The notes under the pieces are model-generated. The model saw only the letters and a list, made by a program, of their open reading frames with translations. It did not search any database and was not told the origin of the DNA. From NCBI GenBank assembly GCA_935421135.1, contig OW285187.1, positions 31,188,818 through 31,252,817 on the forward strand: a DNA stretch of 64,000 nucleotides, in the 5' to 3' direction. Numbering within the stretch: the first letter of the stretch is position 1; every line of letters begins with the position of its first letter. This stretch comes from Bugulina stolonifera. Taxonomy: Eukaryota; Bryozoa; Gymnolaemata; Cheilostomatida; Bugulidae. This document shows positions 24,501 through 37,400 of the stretch, piece by piece. A program made the translations under genes and the position numbers.

Positions 24501-25802
24501 AGATTTCGGCAGGACCATAGAGTTATCTTCCCTAGTAGTGGTACATTTTTAAATAGCACTAAAATAGATAATTTGATACTTTATAGAGACAACCATGTGT
24601 ATAGGAATTGTGAACAAACTGTAACAAATTTGTTCTGATTTTTGTTCTCGCTCCTTGTCAAGTGCAGTGATTTGGGAGATAATTTTATGGAGTCGTTAAA
24701 ATGTCATATTAGGTAGTGAATTTTTCCGAGAAAATAAAAAACAATGCAGTATATTACATTAGTGGCAGCACCTGGCTAGTGGCTACCTGCATTAAAACAA
24801 ATCTGGCCATTATTTTACTAACTTTATTCAATGGTATGATATTCTACTGCAAAAAGAGAGCAAATAAAATTCTTTATACACCATTATAGTGGAGGTAAGG
24901 TAATTAATACTACTGCAAGATTATGACATGATTCATAAGTAGGGGTAAAACCAGAGGTATAAAGAAATATTCAGCAAATAAATAAAATTGAATGAATGAA
25001 AATTTAAGTGACAGTAAGAAGGCAGACAGGTCATAATTTAATTGACTTAAATCCACTATACAAGAAAAGATAGTTGCACAGAAGATAGGCATACAATATT
25101 ATGAACTGCTAATACAGAGGCAGTAATGGGTAGTCCGTATAAAACATGATAGTCTATTATTAATATAAAGCAGATGTACTAGAACTAGCCAAGTTGAAAG
25201 TAGTCTCAGACAAGTGTAATATGATGATACATGCTGGCCATCAAGACTACACACAACAGTGCATTAATACTATAAATATATTTTTAAAAACTACATGACA
25301 AACTAATCATAAAATAATAATGTGTAAAATGCGTATATAAAGACAATATAATAATAATAGCCAAGTAGAAGTTGTAAAATTTAATTATAAGTAGATAAGA
25401 TAGAAACTAATCAATCTGATATTGTAGAAAACATGATACAGACTTCTAGCTCCTTTGTATTTCTCTGACTGCCTTCAGTATGTAATCTCTCATAGTATTT
25501 CAACGAAATGTAGAAGTTGAACCAGATTTGTTAGAAATTAAATTCCTTCTACTGACATCAAACTAAAATCCATTCCAAACCTGTGTGTTGAGCAGATCCA
25601 GTACAAGCTCTAACCTCCCTGACTAGCACTGAATGCCAAGTTTTCAGATCTATAGATGTAGAATAGTCAGTCCCAACATAGAAGGATCGCACATTGAAAC
25701 CATATATAGGATAGCCCTGAGAGTGAGATGGTGACTGTCAATATACTAGATATGGCACATATAATACCTATACATCCATAATATGTGATTAAGTATGTGC
25801 TC
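21529..25802. other. 4.3-kb gene-poor interval between PIKfyve and the receptor gene
   Basis: AT-rich DNA between the start of PIKfyve and the stop of the receptor gene. Open frames here are short and stop-ridden, with none showing a known domain. It should contain the PIKfyve promoter near 21530-22000 and the receptor 3' UTR just below 25803, but no clear TATA box was identified. Features seen: a perfect hairpin at 23518-23544, and loosely similar stretches around 24090-24130 and 24485-24515 (GTGTCCAGATTT followed by CAGGAC) that suggest an old duplication. Confidence 0.6.
23518..23544. repeat. Perfect 13-bp inverted repeat (hairpin)
   Basis: GATTACGTATAAT, one base, then its exact reverse complement. 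It is followed by further copies of CGTAATAATCGTAATTATACG, so the palindrome is embedded in a TACGTAAT-rich block to about 23580. It may be the remnant of an inverted-repeat transposon or simple sequence. Confidence 0.7.
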
Positions 25803-28800
25803 CTATAGTTTGAGGTGATCACACTTGGCACTCATTTCATGCTGTTCTATAAGTTTAGTTACAGTCTTTCTCACTCTGAGAGATGTTAACCTTGCCATAG
25901 GGTTGGTTATCCAGCACTCGGACATCAGTTTCACCAGCACTTTCAGATACTACAAGTTTATAACATAAATTACTATTACACATGGACTAACTTCAATGTA
26001 TAATGCTAAATACCCCTAATACTGTCAACACTACAAACAAATAGATGTAAATATAAATCTACACTCAAAATTAGCCACAGGAACTCATTTATTATTCAAT
26101 CACTGCATCACATTACTATGCAATATTAGAAAATAGCCTGGGAACTTACATCATCAGAGTACCACTTGTTTGACACGTGGGGTCTTATGCTCCTGTCATA
26201 TACCACAGATTTCATCTCTTCAAAGCTAGGATCATTGGCTACCTGATCATAGTAGGGTATCTGGTAGTCTTCTGCACTTCCTGTATAATGGAAGACCGGA
26301 TGTAAGCGTTCATTCACAATCTATTATGTGAGCAGTGACTTCACAAGAAGGTAAAATGCAGCAATGACCCGACAATTACACACAACCAGCAGTTAACAGT
26401 AGTCAGTGACTCTGCTATTATTGTGAAGTATATAGATATTGATGGAAGTGGTTGTCATAGAAACTGCATAATAAAAATGATTTGCATGAATAATTTAATG
26501 TTTATAATACTTTGAAATTGCTTGGAGTTGCTTTCTCAATATTATATTAATTTCAGCCATGAGAGCGCCAAGAATTGCGTATTGGCAACTTGTAAAAAAC
26601 CCAATACAATAGTATTTTAAATGAACATACCATGTGTCAATGTCCTCCTTGTTATCTCCCACAAGACTAGACCAAAGGAGTACATATCAGCCTGTCTGAA
26701 GGCGTCAAAGTTTTTACAGTTGATAGTATCAGCCAGCACCTCTGGTGCCATGTAACGCTTGGTGCCCTGCCTGGTGCTTGGTGTGATGTCCACTTCATTC
26801 CTATCGCTGTAAGTGATATAATCAAAGTTAGGTATATAGTGTACATGCATAACATACAAAAGTCCATTTGAAAGACTGGCAGAGCATGGTAACAAAAACA
26901 TAATATTATCTGGGTGAAAGTTCAACCAATGGCAGTAAACTAACCTCAGAAATGGGAAACCGTATTACTAGTAATAATATTATCCATTCAACTAAAGCAG
27001 GAGTAAACTAACCTGTCATATTTAACAGCCAATCCAAGGTCAGCAATACAGCAGGTACCATTCTTCTTCACCAATATATTCTTAGTCTTGATGTCTCGGT
27101 GAGCCATAGCAGGTTTTCCTAATAAAAATAACAATTGATATGAGGTTTGGTCGCATTATGAATTTTTGATCATAATAGAATCTAGTATGAACTGCTGATC
27201 AAATGCATACACACATAAATGGGATAAAGAGAATGAGCTAAATGTCCATTATGTAGCATGATACTATGACATGGTATGGTTCAGAGAATCAACTCTAACT
27301 AGTCAGTGAATCAACTAGCCTACAGCATCCACACATGTTACAGGGTAACAAGCCAACTATTAGTATACCATAAAATCTGGTAAGGGCAGTGCTGTTGTAT
27401 GGTGTATGCACAACTGTGTAATACAAGCCAACAGCACTAGAAGTACATTGTAATAGGACAGTCCTACCCTGTGTGCCATGTATCTCAGTGTGTAGGTGAC
27501 ACAGTCCATTGATGATGGAGGAGACAATCCTGAGCATCTCAGATGGAGTGAGAACCTTAGTCTGGAGGTAGTCGTGTAGAGATCCATTCTCATGGAACTC
27601 ACTGATGAGGAAGAGTTGTGTCCATGATCCTGTACCCTTGATGTCAGCAGCTATGAAACCTGAGAGATGCACAGAAAATAATTATGTGAGACCATCAATG
27701 GTGGATACAGTGACAGTAAGAGAGAGTAGTAAGCCTACCTTCTTATCACATAACCACCTGGACTCGACATGGTTGCACAGCACCTAAGCTATCCTATTCA
27801 TAGATGTTTAGCAGTGAGTTAGTACAAGTGTTATGATACTACAAACTTGGTGGTTAAAAGAATATGCAACTATTACATTATTACATATTACATTATTTTA
27901 AGTATTGTACTATTATAGGATATGATACAACATACTACATAGTAATGTCATGTAATGAGTAAAACCAGCATATTATAACTCACAACAACTAATGTACATG
28001 TACATGGTTGTGTAAAATATATGGACATTACTGTTACATTAAAGTTGGGAGAGTGTTTGTATCATCTGCAAGGATTTTTGTGTTGACCTGTACATTGGTT
28101 AGACATGGCATGAACTTTGATATACAGAAGACAAAGAACAATATGAACAACAACAATAAACATGCTGTCATGCCCTTACTTTTAGTATGTGAGCTCTTAC
28201 CATGTAAACAGCATAATGAAATCCTTTATCCAAGCTAGAGAAGTGAAATGTTAAACAGTTAGATGATAGAGAGATTAGTTTGTAAGCAGTTTGTAAGCAT
28301 TTGCTTTCTCTGATGAAGACAAGGAAAACACATCCCAAAATTGATCTTACACTCTTATTTATCAGTATCCTCATACAGTAGGGTTAATTACTTCCAGTAG
28401 ATTGAAAGTTGTAGGCCTATGCAAATACTACTATTAATAGGGTTTGATTTCCCTTGAACTTGGAAGTGTTGTTGTGGAGGAATATACAGAATAGCATGCG
28501 CCGCTTAGCCATCAATGGTCTGATCACAGGGTGTTAATGCAATGCAGGACATCCTATATTTCCTTACCAATATCGACAAAAACCCAGAGTTGATTCATAC
28601 ACAAATCTACCTTAAAGCAAGTATGGAAGTCAAAGATTAGGAAGCTAGAGTGCTGAAACATAATGGGTAAGGGTGAATAATAATAACAAAGAGGAGTCCA
28701 TCCAAGTGGAGAAGCTTGAGATAGCCTTGCGCTTACAATGTAAGTCTTAGTCTCTATTTTTGAGTACATGCAACTCACATGCAATTGTCCCACACACAAA

Positions 28801-31800
28801 CTTGAGGACGAAGGCTATCAGAACTTATCTACTTCTCTGCACCCAAAGGAAATGTAGGTTGAAGCAACACACTGCACCCACCACACCCCCATAACACACA
28901 AGGTAACACGCCAGTCAGCACAGGACCAGTTGAATATGTGACTCATACCTAGAACATTCTCATGCCTCAGCAGTACTGTCTGGTAGAGCTCAGTCTCTCT
29001 GAACCAGCTGGCCTCTTCAGTTGTGAAGAATACTTTCACAGCGACGTCTTCTCCCCTCCACTTGGCTTTCCAGACCTCTCCGTATCTGCCTTTACCGACA
29101 CTCTGCACCAGTACTATCTGCTTAGCGATAGTTCTCTGTACCTGTATAACAGAAAGGAAGGACTGTGGACAGGTACATCCCACTAGGAGAAGAAACCAGG
29201 AGGTGAGATGGATGAGCACTAAATAGTATATGACGAGATAGATGATTACATACAGCTGCCGAATGTTGAATATTTAAAACTTAATTGGCTCACTAGTATA
29301 TGCACATAGAGAATGCTACACACAGTAGACCTATGTGTATGAGTTTGTGGGAAGTGATTATAACAGGATTCTGAGAATGAAGTTATTTATCAGGAACAAC
29401 ACAGTCAGTCAGTACCAAGCTACTTATGCCAGTTTTAAATCAGCCAGTAGCTAATACCCATGAGAAGAGTAGAAGAAGAGAAGATCATTATTCTGGAATT
29501 TCTAAATTGCATAAGCAGATTCTAATCACAAAAACTAATAACTGCTGAGAGGAAGCTCATATTGTAGGCTTACTATAATATATTACTTATTAATGTGCTG
29601 AATAAATACCCTGTCATCATTATTCTGACAGGCTATGAGTAGAGCACATGTCATATCTTCCAGCAGTGGCAGTACAGAAAGGTGGATGGCTACTGGTAGA
29701 GTGTTAGCATACATGATGGTACGCTGTAAGTTCACAAACTTACCAGCAATGGTAGGCCTGAGCCAGAGCCAGAAGACTGTTCCATCAGATCCCTGAGAGA
29801 CTCATCATCGGGTATAAATGCTTCACCCTCGGAATCCCACTTGGATGAGTTCTTTCTCCTTCTCACTCTGTAACAAGAGAAGGCAATCACTACTCACTGC
29901 ACACAAAATTACTGGAGAGTGCACAGTTTGGCCTACAACATCATACCACCATTTTACTGGCCAATAATAACTTGTAGAATTGTAATTTGTAACAAACAAG
30001 ACTTTCTTGGAGAGGAGGCAACTCCAATCCTATTGATATAGTGACCAAAACCATGCAACTCACCTGATGAGTAGAGCAAGGAGAATAGCTCCTACTATGA
30101 TGAACACACTAATGCAAGCAATCAGTATGATTATCTGGGTAGTGTGCTCCCCTGAGTCCTGCTCATTGGTGACTGAAAACAGAATAGAACACTAAATTAT
30201 AAGCTAAAGGTGTAATGGTCATTTCACTTAGCAGCAGCTCAAAAGTGGACTACCATGAATAACAATACTCTGGCCAATAGACTGACATGGTCATCTCTCA
30301 GCTAAGAGCAAGAACATTACCTTTGTTATTCCTACAGTCTCAAAAGGGTAAATAATGAGATGGGCATCTTCTAAAGTAGAGGGTTAGTGATAAAGTCATC
30401 AATCAACAGTTGAATCTTGACTACTACACATTTTAGTTTGATCATCAGTGCATGAAATAACATTCACAAGATTAACATACAGATACCTCTATATAGCTGG
30501 TCAATAAAATGTGTAATTTCTATACTCCTGTCGCCATATGAAAATCTCATTTATAATAACAGTGTACATGTACATGTATATACTTCAGATTTAAACATAT
30601 TGGCAGTTGTAATAATTATACATGTAGGCCTACATAAATTATGTCATCAGGGCTAAGCTATAATTTTCGCTGTGTAGACAAGGTTAGCATTAATGGTAGA
30701 ACATGTATTATATAAATGTAGGTAGAGCGTCTAGACACATGCTAGACATATAAACCATCAGTTACCACAGCATAACTGGAATCATAGGCTATCAATGGCT
30801 ATACCTTATTGTATTTATTAGTTAGAAGTTACCATTGAAGCTGTTACATATAGGACACTATTATTATGGAGTACTGCTTTTGTAAAGTATGTGTAGGTCC
30901 TACATACATGTACATGAATAACTAGATAAACAATACTTACCCCCAGGTGTAGTAGAATAAAAGATAAACTTGGGCCTAAGATGCTTGTTACAATAGGCAG
31001 AGTCATTACAACAACCTATTGTCATTTCATCAACAGGGAGCTTGTCTGCATTGCACTGCAATCATCATCATCACCATTATTATACTGACTGTGATTCCTA
31101 TGTTATTACAAAGGTTAGACAAAGTCCTGACAGTAGGATTCTGTGGTACAAATAACAACCACAATACTATAGTCCCAACAAAAACAATGGTAGGAACAAG
31201 GGTCTAAAACTCTTTGCTGCATTTGAAAATAATGATACTGTCAAGGGAGACTGGTCTAAACTTACTTCATACTACAATTAGATAATTAATATTATACATG
31301 AGGTTTCACTGAGTATGAAATCAAATATTTACTGTCCATTGGAGCACAAATTTACCTGTAATTGTCTACACTATGCATGTGCCTAGAGAGTTCACTAATG
31401 CAACCCTATCACTAGAACTGTATTAGAATAATTATGATATCTCCCGCTAAAATTCTGAAGAATGAATGTTTACTAAAATCCTAGCATGCAATAAATCCAG
31501 TCTCCATAGCGCTTAGACTTTATAGGCATAATCAAGGAGCCATTATCAACAGTCCATTTGGAGCAGTTTGTTTCTTTTAAATAATATTAAATAGTATTAA
31601 TTTACTATCATAACACCAACCGCAAATGTGGTTCCAACTTCTGGAGATGTGCAACCGTAATAATAGTCATATTGTAGCTCTCCATTTGCCAGTTCATATG
31701 ATTCAACATGAGTGTAGCACTGTGTACCCTCCTCAGCTTCACATGTATTGTTTAGTGCTGGGATCTCCAGACATGGCACTGTGTTGCAGAAGCACTTTAT

Positions 31801-33990
31801 AGCCTCAGCTACAGCAAGCAGTAAGGTATATATTTGGCATTAACAACACTGGGTAACCAAAGACAGAACGCAGGGGTAGTGTTCATTGCAGAATTATACT
31901 TTTTGTTCTGGAGGCTTCATCATTTGAGTTTAATAACAAAATCTAGCAAGTGTAGGTTATTCAACAACAGACTGAATATTGTGATACTGTATTATGCGTC
32001 AGGAATAAGAGAAATCGAATACCTAAAATATAGGCTTACCAGTGCCTAAATAATGAGTATAATAAACATGTTGGAAATAGTGACATGGAAGTGATGATGA
32101 AGAAATGTTCAGTTTGACGGTGGTACTAGAGGTCTACATTTCCAATGTAAAACTGGTAGAGATAATTACCAATGGTTGCTTTATTGTAGAGCCTACATAT
32201 CATGTCAGTTTCAGGTGATGTGGGTTGTATCACAGGGATATAATCTACCGATCAGGAAAAAACGGACCAGAAAAAAGAAAACTCCAAATATTTATAATAA
32301 CGGCAATTACCCCATTATTAAATTATAATCCTTATAAATAAATTATATCTAACATTCATTACATCTATTTAATTTTTATGGATTTATTTTATATACGCTA
32401 TATTTAGATGCCTGTTTAAACTGATAGGCTTCAGATAATGTAGGCCTAAACAATAGACCTGCTGTAGCAAGTAGTCGAGTCGTACACCTATTTCTTTGTT
32501 GCACATCTCTAGTTCTAAGAGGTTCATGTTTGTAGGCCTACAATGTTTTTTCATATAGCTATAGGCCCACTAATATACTTCAATTAGCAGTTTGCATCAA
32601 ATAAAACGTTTTATTATAATAACTAAACTTGAAAATACAATAACTCAAAAAGTATAGCATTGCCAGGGATTTCACTATGTTAGTTACTAAAATTGTTGTT
32701 TCAAAATAATGTAGGGCTTACAACTTGTTAAGTTAATCAACCTTACATGGGTATAATGCTAATTTGAAGTTTTCATATTTTTTAATACTGCATACAATTG
32801 AAGCATTGGCTGACTTTCATTGCTGATTTGGATTGCACCTCTTGCAAAGCAAAGCGTTTGTTACATCACCAGAATACAGGTAGCATCAGGTGCAAATTTC
32901 TGTCCGGTTGAGATAGCTTAGCATACTTTCAGTTTCTCAAATCGGAATTGCACCTATGCAGAGATGCTCAACCATGACCTTACAGTCAATCAAATTGCTT
33001 TTTTCCCCGTTTACATTTAACACAGGACCAAAGTAGCCTATAATTAAATATTAACAAAAAACAAAACAAATGCGGGAGGTCCAGGTTCAATTGGTCATCG
33101 CCGATCAGTGGTTTTAGGAAGAGGATCTAGTCTTCAAATTCTCCTGTGTCACATAGCCCTCCTTTTCTACCCCGAATTAGAAAAATTCTGATTTATTCAG
33201 ATCTTAGCTTGGATTAATTATGGGAAGTAAAACCGTTCAAGTATTGTATGATAGGCTATAGTCCTAAGGGTGATAAAAGGAGTAAGGAACAGACTACCTA
33301 CCATTAATTAACACACCAACACATTGATTATCATGGCCATCTTAAAAATAGATAAATTGAAATTTAATCTTTTTTACCTGTAGTCAAGTATTAACGATAG
33401 TACACAGATAGTTATTAGTTTAGTTTAATAAGTTTTGCTTGAAGTTTCGGTAGAGTTCAGTTTAACACGTAGGCCTATCCTACACTAAACAAACAGGGTT
33501 AGGTTCATGGACAAACAAGACAATAGCGATATTCTGAGCGAAAATCCATAGTTCGATTAAGGCACATGACATTGGACTGGACTCAGGACTGATTGACTCA
33601 TGACCGACTTGATCTTCATCCTGATTTTATTTTTAAAACACCAGGTTGCTCTAATCCCTGTAGCCAAAAACTCTATGCACACTGTTAACCAAATGAGGCT
33701 CTCCTTTTACTTCAAGCTCCTGGGTGTTGAACGTTATCAAAGGTATTCAGAGTTAAGACAGGAGTCAGGACTCACTAACACTTACTAACCCTTACTTACT
33801 ACTGACCAAGTCACTTCATTGCTTCCACTTTCCTTATATGATTATGTAGTGGTCAAAGAAAAATTTAAATATAATAGCATAAATATGTAACTGTAATACT
33901 AATAAACCTACCAAGTTGAGATCTGGGAATAGAAAACAATGTTAATATTGCTAAAGAGAGAAAAATCTTCTGCGGCAGCCAAGTCGCCAT
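25803..33990 (-). CDS. Type I TGF-beta superfamily receptor kinase, BMPR1 (ALK3/6)-like
   Basis: Membrane Ser/Thr kinase receptor. Eleven exons: 33912-33990, 31621-31808, 30941-31055, 30064-30172, 29744-29867, 28949-29141, 27468-27659, 27013-27118, 26631-26806, 26150-26280, 25803-25949; 519 residues, complete. Residues 1-25 form a signal peptide. The ectodomain (about 28-125) is a cysteine-rich activin-receptor fold ending CCNDSAYCN. The membrane helix is near 141-163 ([20 protein letters not shown]). A GS box with [11 protein letters not shown] at about 195-205 marks a type I receptor. The kinase has [12 protein letters not shown] (K241), HRD (D342) and DLG (D360). The L45 loop, [11 protein letters not shown], is the BMP-type form that selects SMAD1/5-class SMADs in vertebrates. 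The catalytic loop reads HRDIKTKN rather than HRDLKSKN. Intron 1 is 2.1 kb; the gene diverges from GDH. Confidence 0.95.
31809..33911 (-). other. Intron 1 of the receptor gene, no other gene seen
   Basis: A 2.1-kb AT-rich intron between the signal-peptide exon and the ectodomain exon. I found no domain-bearing open frame, no clear inverted repeat and no RNA gene in it. As the largest intron next to the promoter it is a reasonable place for enhancers, but nothing in the sequence shows this directly. Confidence 0.6.
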
Positions 33991-34422
33991 TTTTGTTGTT
34001 GAACTAACTAATGCTCTTTTTGACGCCGAAGTGTCTGCTATATTAAAACAAATAGAGGACAACTCCCAAAACTTACGTTAGGGTAAATCATGTCGGACAT
34101 ATTGTAGTTCACCCATTGTTTATTAACTTATATATGTATGAGCCTGGGCTATTTTTTCAACTATTTGGCTTGTATCCAAGTGCCTGCACGCCGCATTCAA
34201 TAATAGAGTTATGTATTCAATACACAGAGATCATTGCGTGCGGGTTGCTATGAATATACCTTGGGCTAACATTATTTGGGGCGCAGTTTCCGCCAGTTGC
34301 ACGTACTGTGGAAGCATCTTTGGCATAAAATAGAGTTGAATCTAATTTGGAAGAAATAATATTACAACTATAGAAAAGTTCTATCCATTGCATGTATAAA
34401 GATTGAAAAATTAAACTGCATC
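33991..34422. promoter_or_regulatory. Shared 432-bp divergent promoter region
   Basis: The start codons of the BMP-type receptor (minus) and of glutamate dehydrogenase (plus) are 432 bp apart, so both promoters must lie in or overlap this stretch unless untranslated exons exist elsewhere. A TATAAA at about 34395 is only 28 bp before the GDH ATG and is probably within the leader rather than a TATA box. A GC-richer patch (TTTGGGGCGCAGTTTCCGCC) is at about 34275-34295. Confidence 0.55.
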
Positions 34423-37400
34423 ATGCTCCGGTCTTCATTAGTAGGTGGCCGTTTGGCCCAGGCATCTGGCCGCTGCATAAATGTACAGGGAAAGTTAAAA
34501 TTGAATTTCCATCGCTGCACCCTGTCTTCCACAGTTAGCTCTGATAGGATGTTTAGTCGTTCGGCATCTGTTCAAAATGAACATGACCCCGATGCAGGAA
34601 AACGATTCTTGTTGCAAGTAGAAAAATTTTTTGATAAAGCTGCGGGTGTCTTGGAAGACAAGCTGGTCTCCAGTGTGAAGGGCAGAATGAGTGATGAAGA
34701 CAAGCACAAGAAAGTACGTGGCCTGCTGCAACAGATCAAAAGTGTGAACAATGTTATTGAGATGTCATTTCCTATCAAACGGGACACTGGCGAGTTAGAG
34801 TTAATATCAGCTTGGAGATCTCAACATAGTCATCACCGAACACCCTGTAAAGGAGGTAGGTAGGCCTAGTATATTAGTATACCTGTAGCAACATAGACCG
34901 ATGTTGGGCTAATACCTAATGACACTAAGTGGCTGATAGCTGTGGGTTAGACTATTGTCAGGAGTCAAATCACAATCACTAGTGATTGCATTACATTATG
35001 ACATTTGTAAACAGTCAACTGTCGGCCCCTTGTGGCCAAAACATTCTCAACAACAATGTCATCGCAATGATCTGGAAAACAGTATATACATGTATGTAGG
35101 CCTATATAGGCCTATCCTATAGGCATCCATATAATCATATAGGTGAAAAGGATAAACATTGTGGAATTTTTCATATGTGTAGGTATTCGGTTCAGCCCAG
35201 TAGTCGACGAGTATGAAACCAAGGCTTTGGCGTCGCTGATGACTTATAAATGTGCTGTTGTTGATGTGCCATTTGGTGGAGCCAAAGCAGGAGTGGCTAT
35301 TGATCCCCGGAATTATTCTGACAATGAATTAGAGAAGATTACAAGACGACTTACAGTTGAGCTTGCTAAGAAAGGCTTTATTGGTAAGTAAATGCATTTT
35401 GCTATTGCAAAGTTCAATTAAATCTATTATATTTGTAGATTATGAATAATGTAATACGCACTGTTTTTGATGTTGTGTTTCTATAGGAGCTAGCAATTTA
35501 ACAATTTGCACATTCCTATTTCCTAATAAATGTAGCTGTAAATATTTGCATGCATAACACTCCTAGCCTTGCTGTTGGTAGTAGAAAATACAGGTCATCC
35601 CGCACAGAGGCATTACACCTAACATTATAGTTATGATATGCTATGAGACACATGTTTACATATTTTGCTCTCATGAGGCATGTATGATGATTACAGGACC
35701 TGGTGTGGACGTTCCAGCTCCAGATATGGGCACTGGTGAAAGAGAGATGGCATGGATTGCAGACACATATGCCCAGACAATGGGGTGGCAGGATCTTAAT
35801 GCTCACGCTTGTGTGACTGGTAAACCAATAACTCAAGGTGGAATACATGGCCGAACCTCAGCTACAGGCCGAGTAAGTGGACATGGTTTATAAATATGCT
35901 AAATTTTACTTCATGGCCTATCATTTTTGTATGGCTATTTGTTACCCTACATCGTTGTAAGTGTACTGGATGTTATCTTACTATGGACTTATTACTCTTA
36001 AATATTTTGCTCGTTCATCAGCATATCTTCAAGATGCGTCTAGCTGATATGACATTCTTCTATTCGTAGGGCGTCTGCCATGCTGTAAAGAACTTTGCCG
36101 AAGAAGCCAGTTTCATGAGTATGGTAGGACTAACACCAAGTCTAGGTGATAAAACATTCATAGTTCAGGTAGGTGGTTGTTGTTCAAACCAACCTAGTCA
36201 GACATGTATCTCTTCACTTCATATATTTGGTGGATAGATCAGTAGTGGCTCGTTGATATGACAAGTAATATCTGTACGAGTATATAGCTTCATATGTCAG
36301 TCATACTGTATGTAGACTACTGAAATTTTCTGTGTTTTATGTGAACAAGAACTTTATTGATGGATAATAGATGCCACTTTCAATGTCAGTGTGCTATGTT
36401 TGGTTGATACGATACAGGTGGGTCAAATGGGTGGCTAAACAAATTTAGATCTTGCAGCATGCTGGTATTGCATACAGTGTACTAATTTATCAGCTGTATT
36501 CTCGTAGAGATAAATCAAGATAATTTACTAATGTTCAAATGATGTTAGCTAACAGAAAGCCAAAGTGTACTTTCCTTACTCTGACTCATTAGGCTGTGGT
36601 TGTTTTAGGGCCTGGGGAATGTGGGTCTCCACTCTATGAGGTACCTCCACAGAGAAGGTGCCAGATGTGTTGGTGTGGCAGAAATTGATGGCAGCATATA
36701 CAATGCTAATGGGATTAATCCGAGGGACTTAGAAGATTGGAAGATTGTATGTGTTGCATGTATATCTATTTCTGGGTGTATCGAGTTATTTGTGTTCATA
36801 TTTGAGTGCTATTTATTTTTCATATCAGTTGTAGTGTAGTAAATTCAAAGGCAACAAGTGGAATAATTCATGTGATTACCATTTGTTTTAATGGTATGTA
36901 CAAGTATTTGAATAGCTGTTTCACTAGCAAGATATTACTGGTCTCATTTCTATCTGCTATATGATGTAGCGTATCGCAATCTATCATTGTTATAAATAAG
37001 TTGGTCATGTTTGTTACTTCACTTGGTCAACAGACTAACCAGACAATCAATGGGTTTCCTGGAGCAGAGAAATATGATGGAGACCTTTTACTAGAGAAGT
37101 GTGACATCCTTATACCCGCTGCTGGTGAACGAGTACTGACAGCAGAGAATGCCCATCTGGTAAGTGCGATGTGACGTTGTGGGGTGCTATGAATTAACAA
37201 TCTCCTGTTTAGCATCAGATGTACATGTATATCTACATGTTGTAGAATGTGTGTTACTATGCAATCACTGGTTTTTGTTACAGCATATAATAATCTGTAT
37301 CCATATTCTAGCTTACATATATTTGAGGTATAATGACTATTGAATGATGTCACAGTCACTCCATCTGTTGTTGTAGGTGAAGGCTAAGATTATTGCGGAG

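Noticed and set aside
24307..24559. Overlapping open frames on both strands in the gene-poor interval
   Set aside because: Frames of 60-80 codons on both strands, no domain, no splice context and neighbouring stops.
34423..34863. Short 146-codon GDH fragment as a separate gene
   Set aside because: Its end is intron; the donor at 34856 joins in frame to GIRFSP at 35183.
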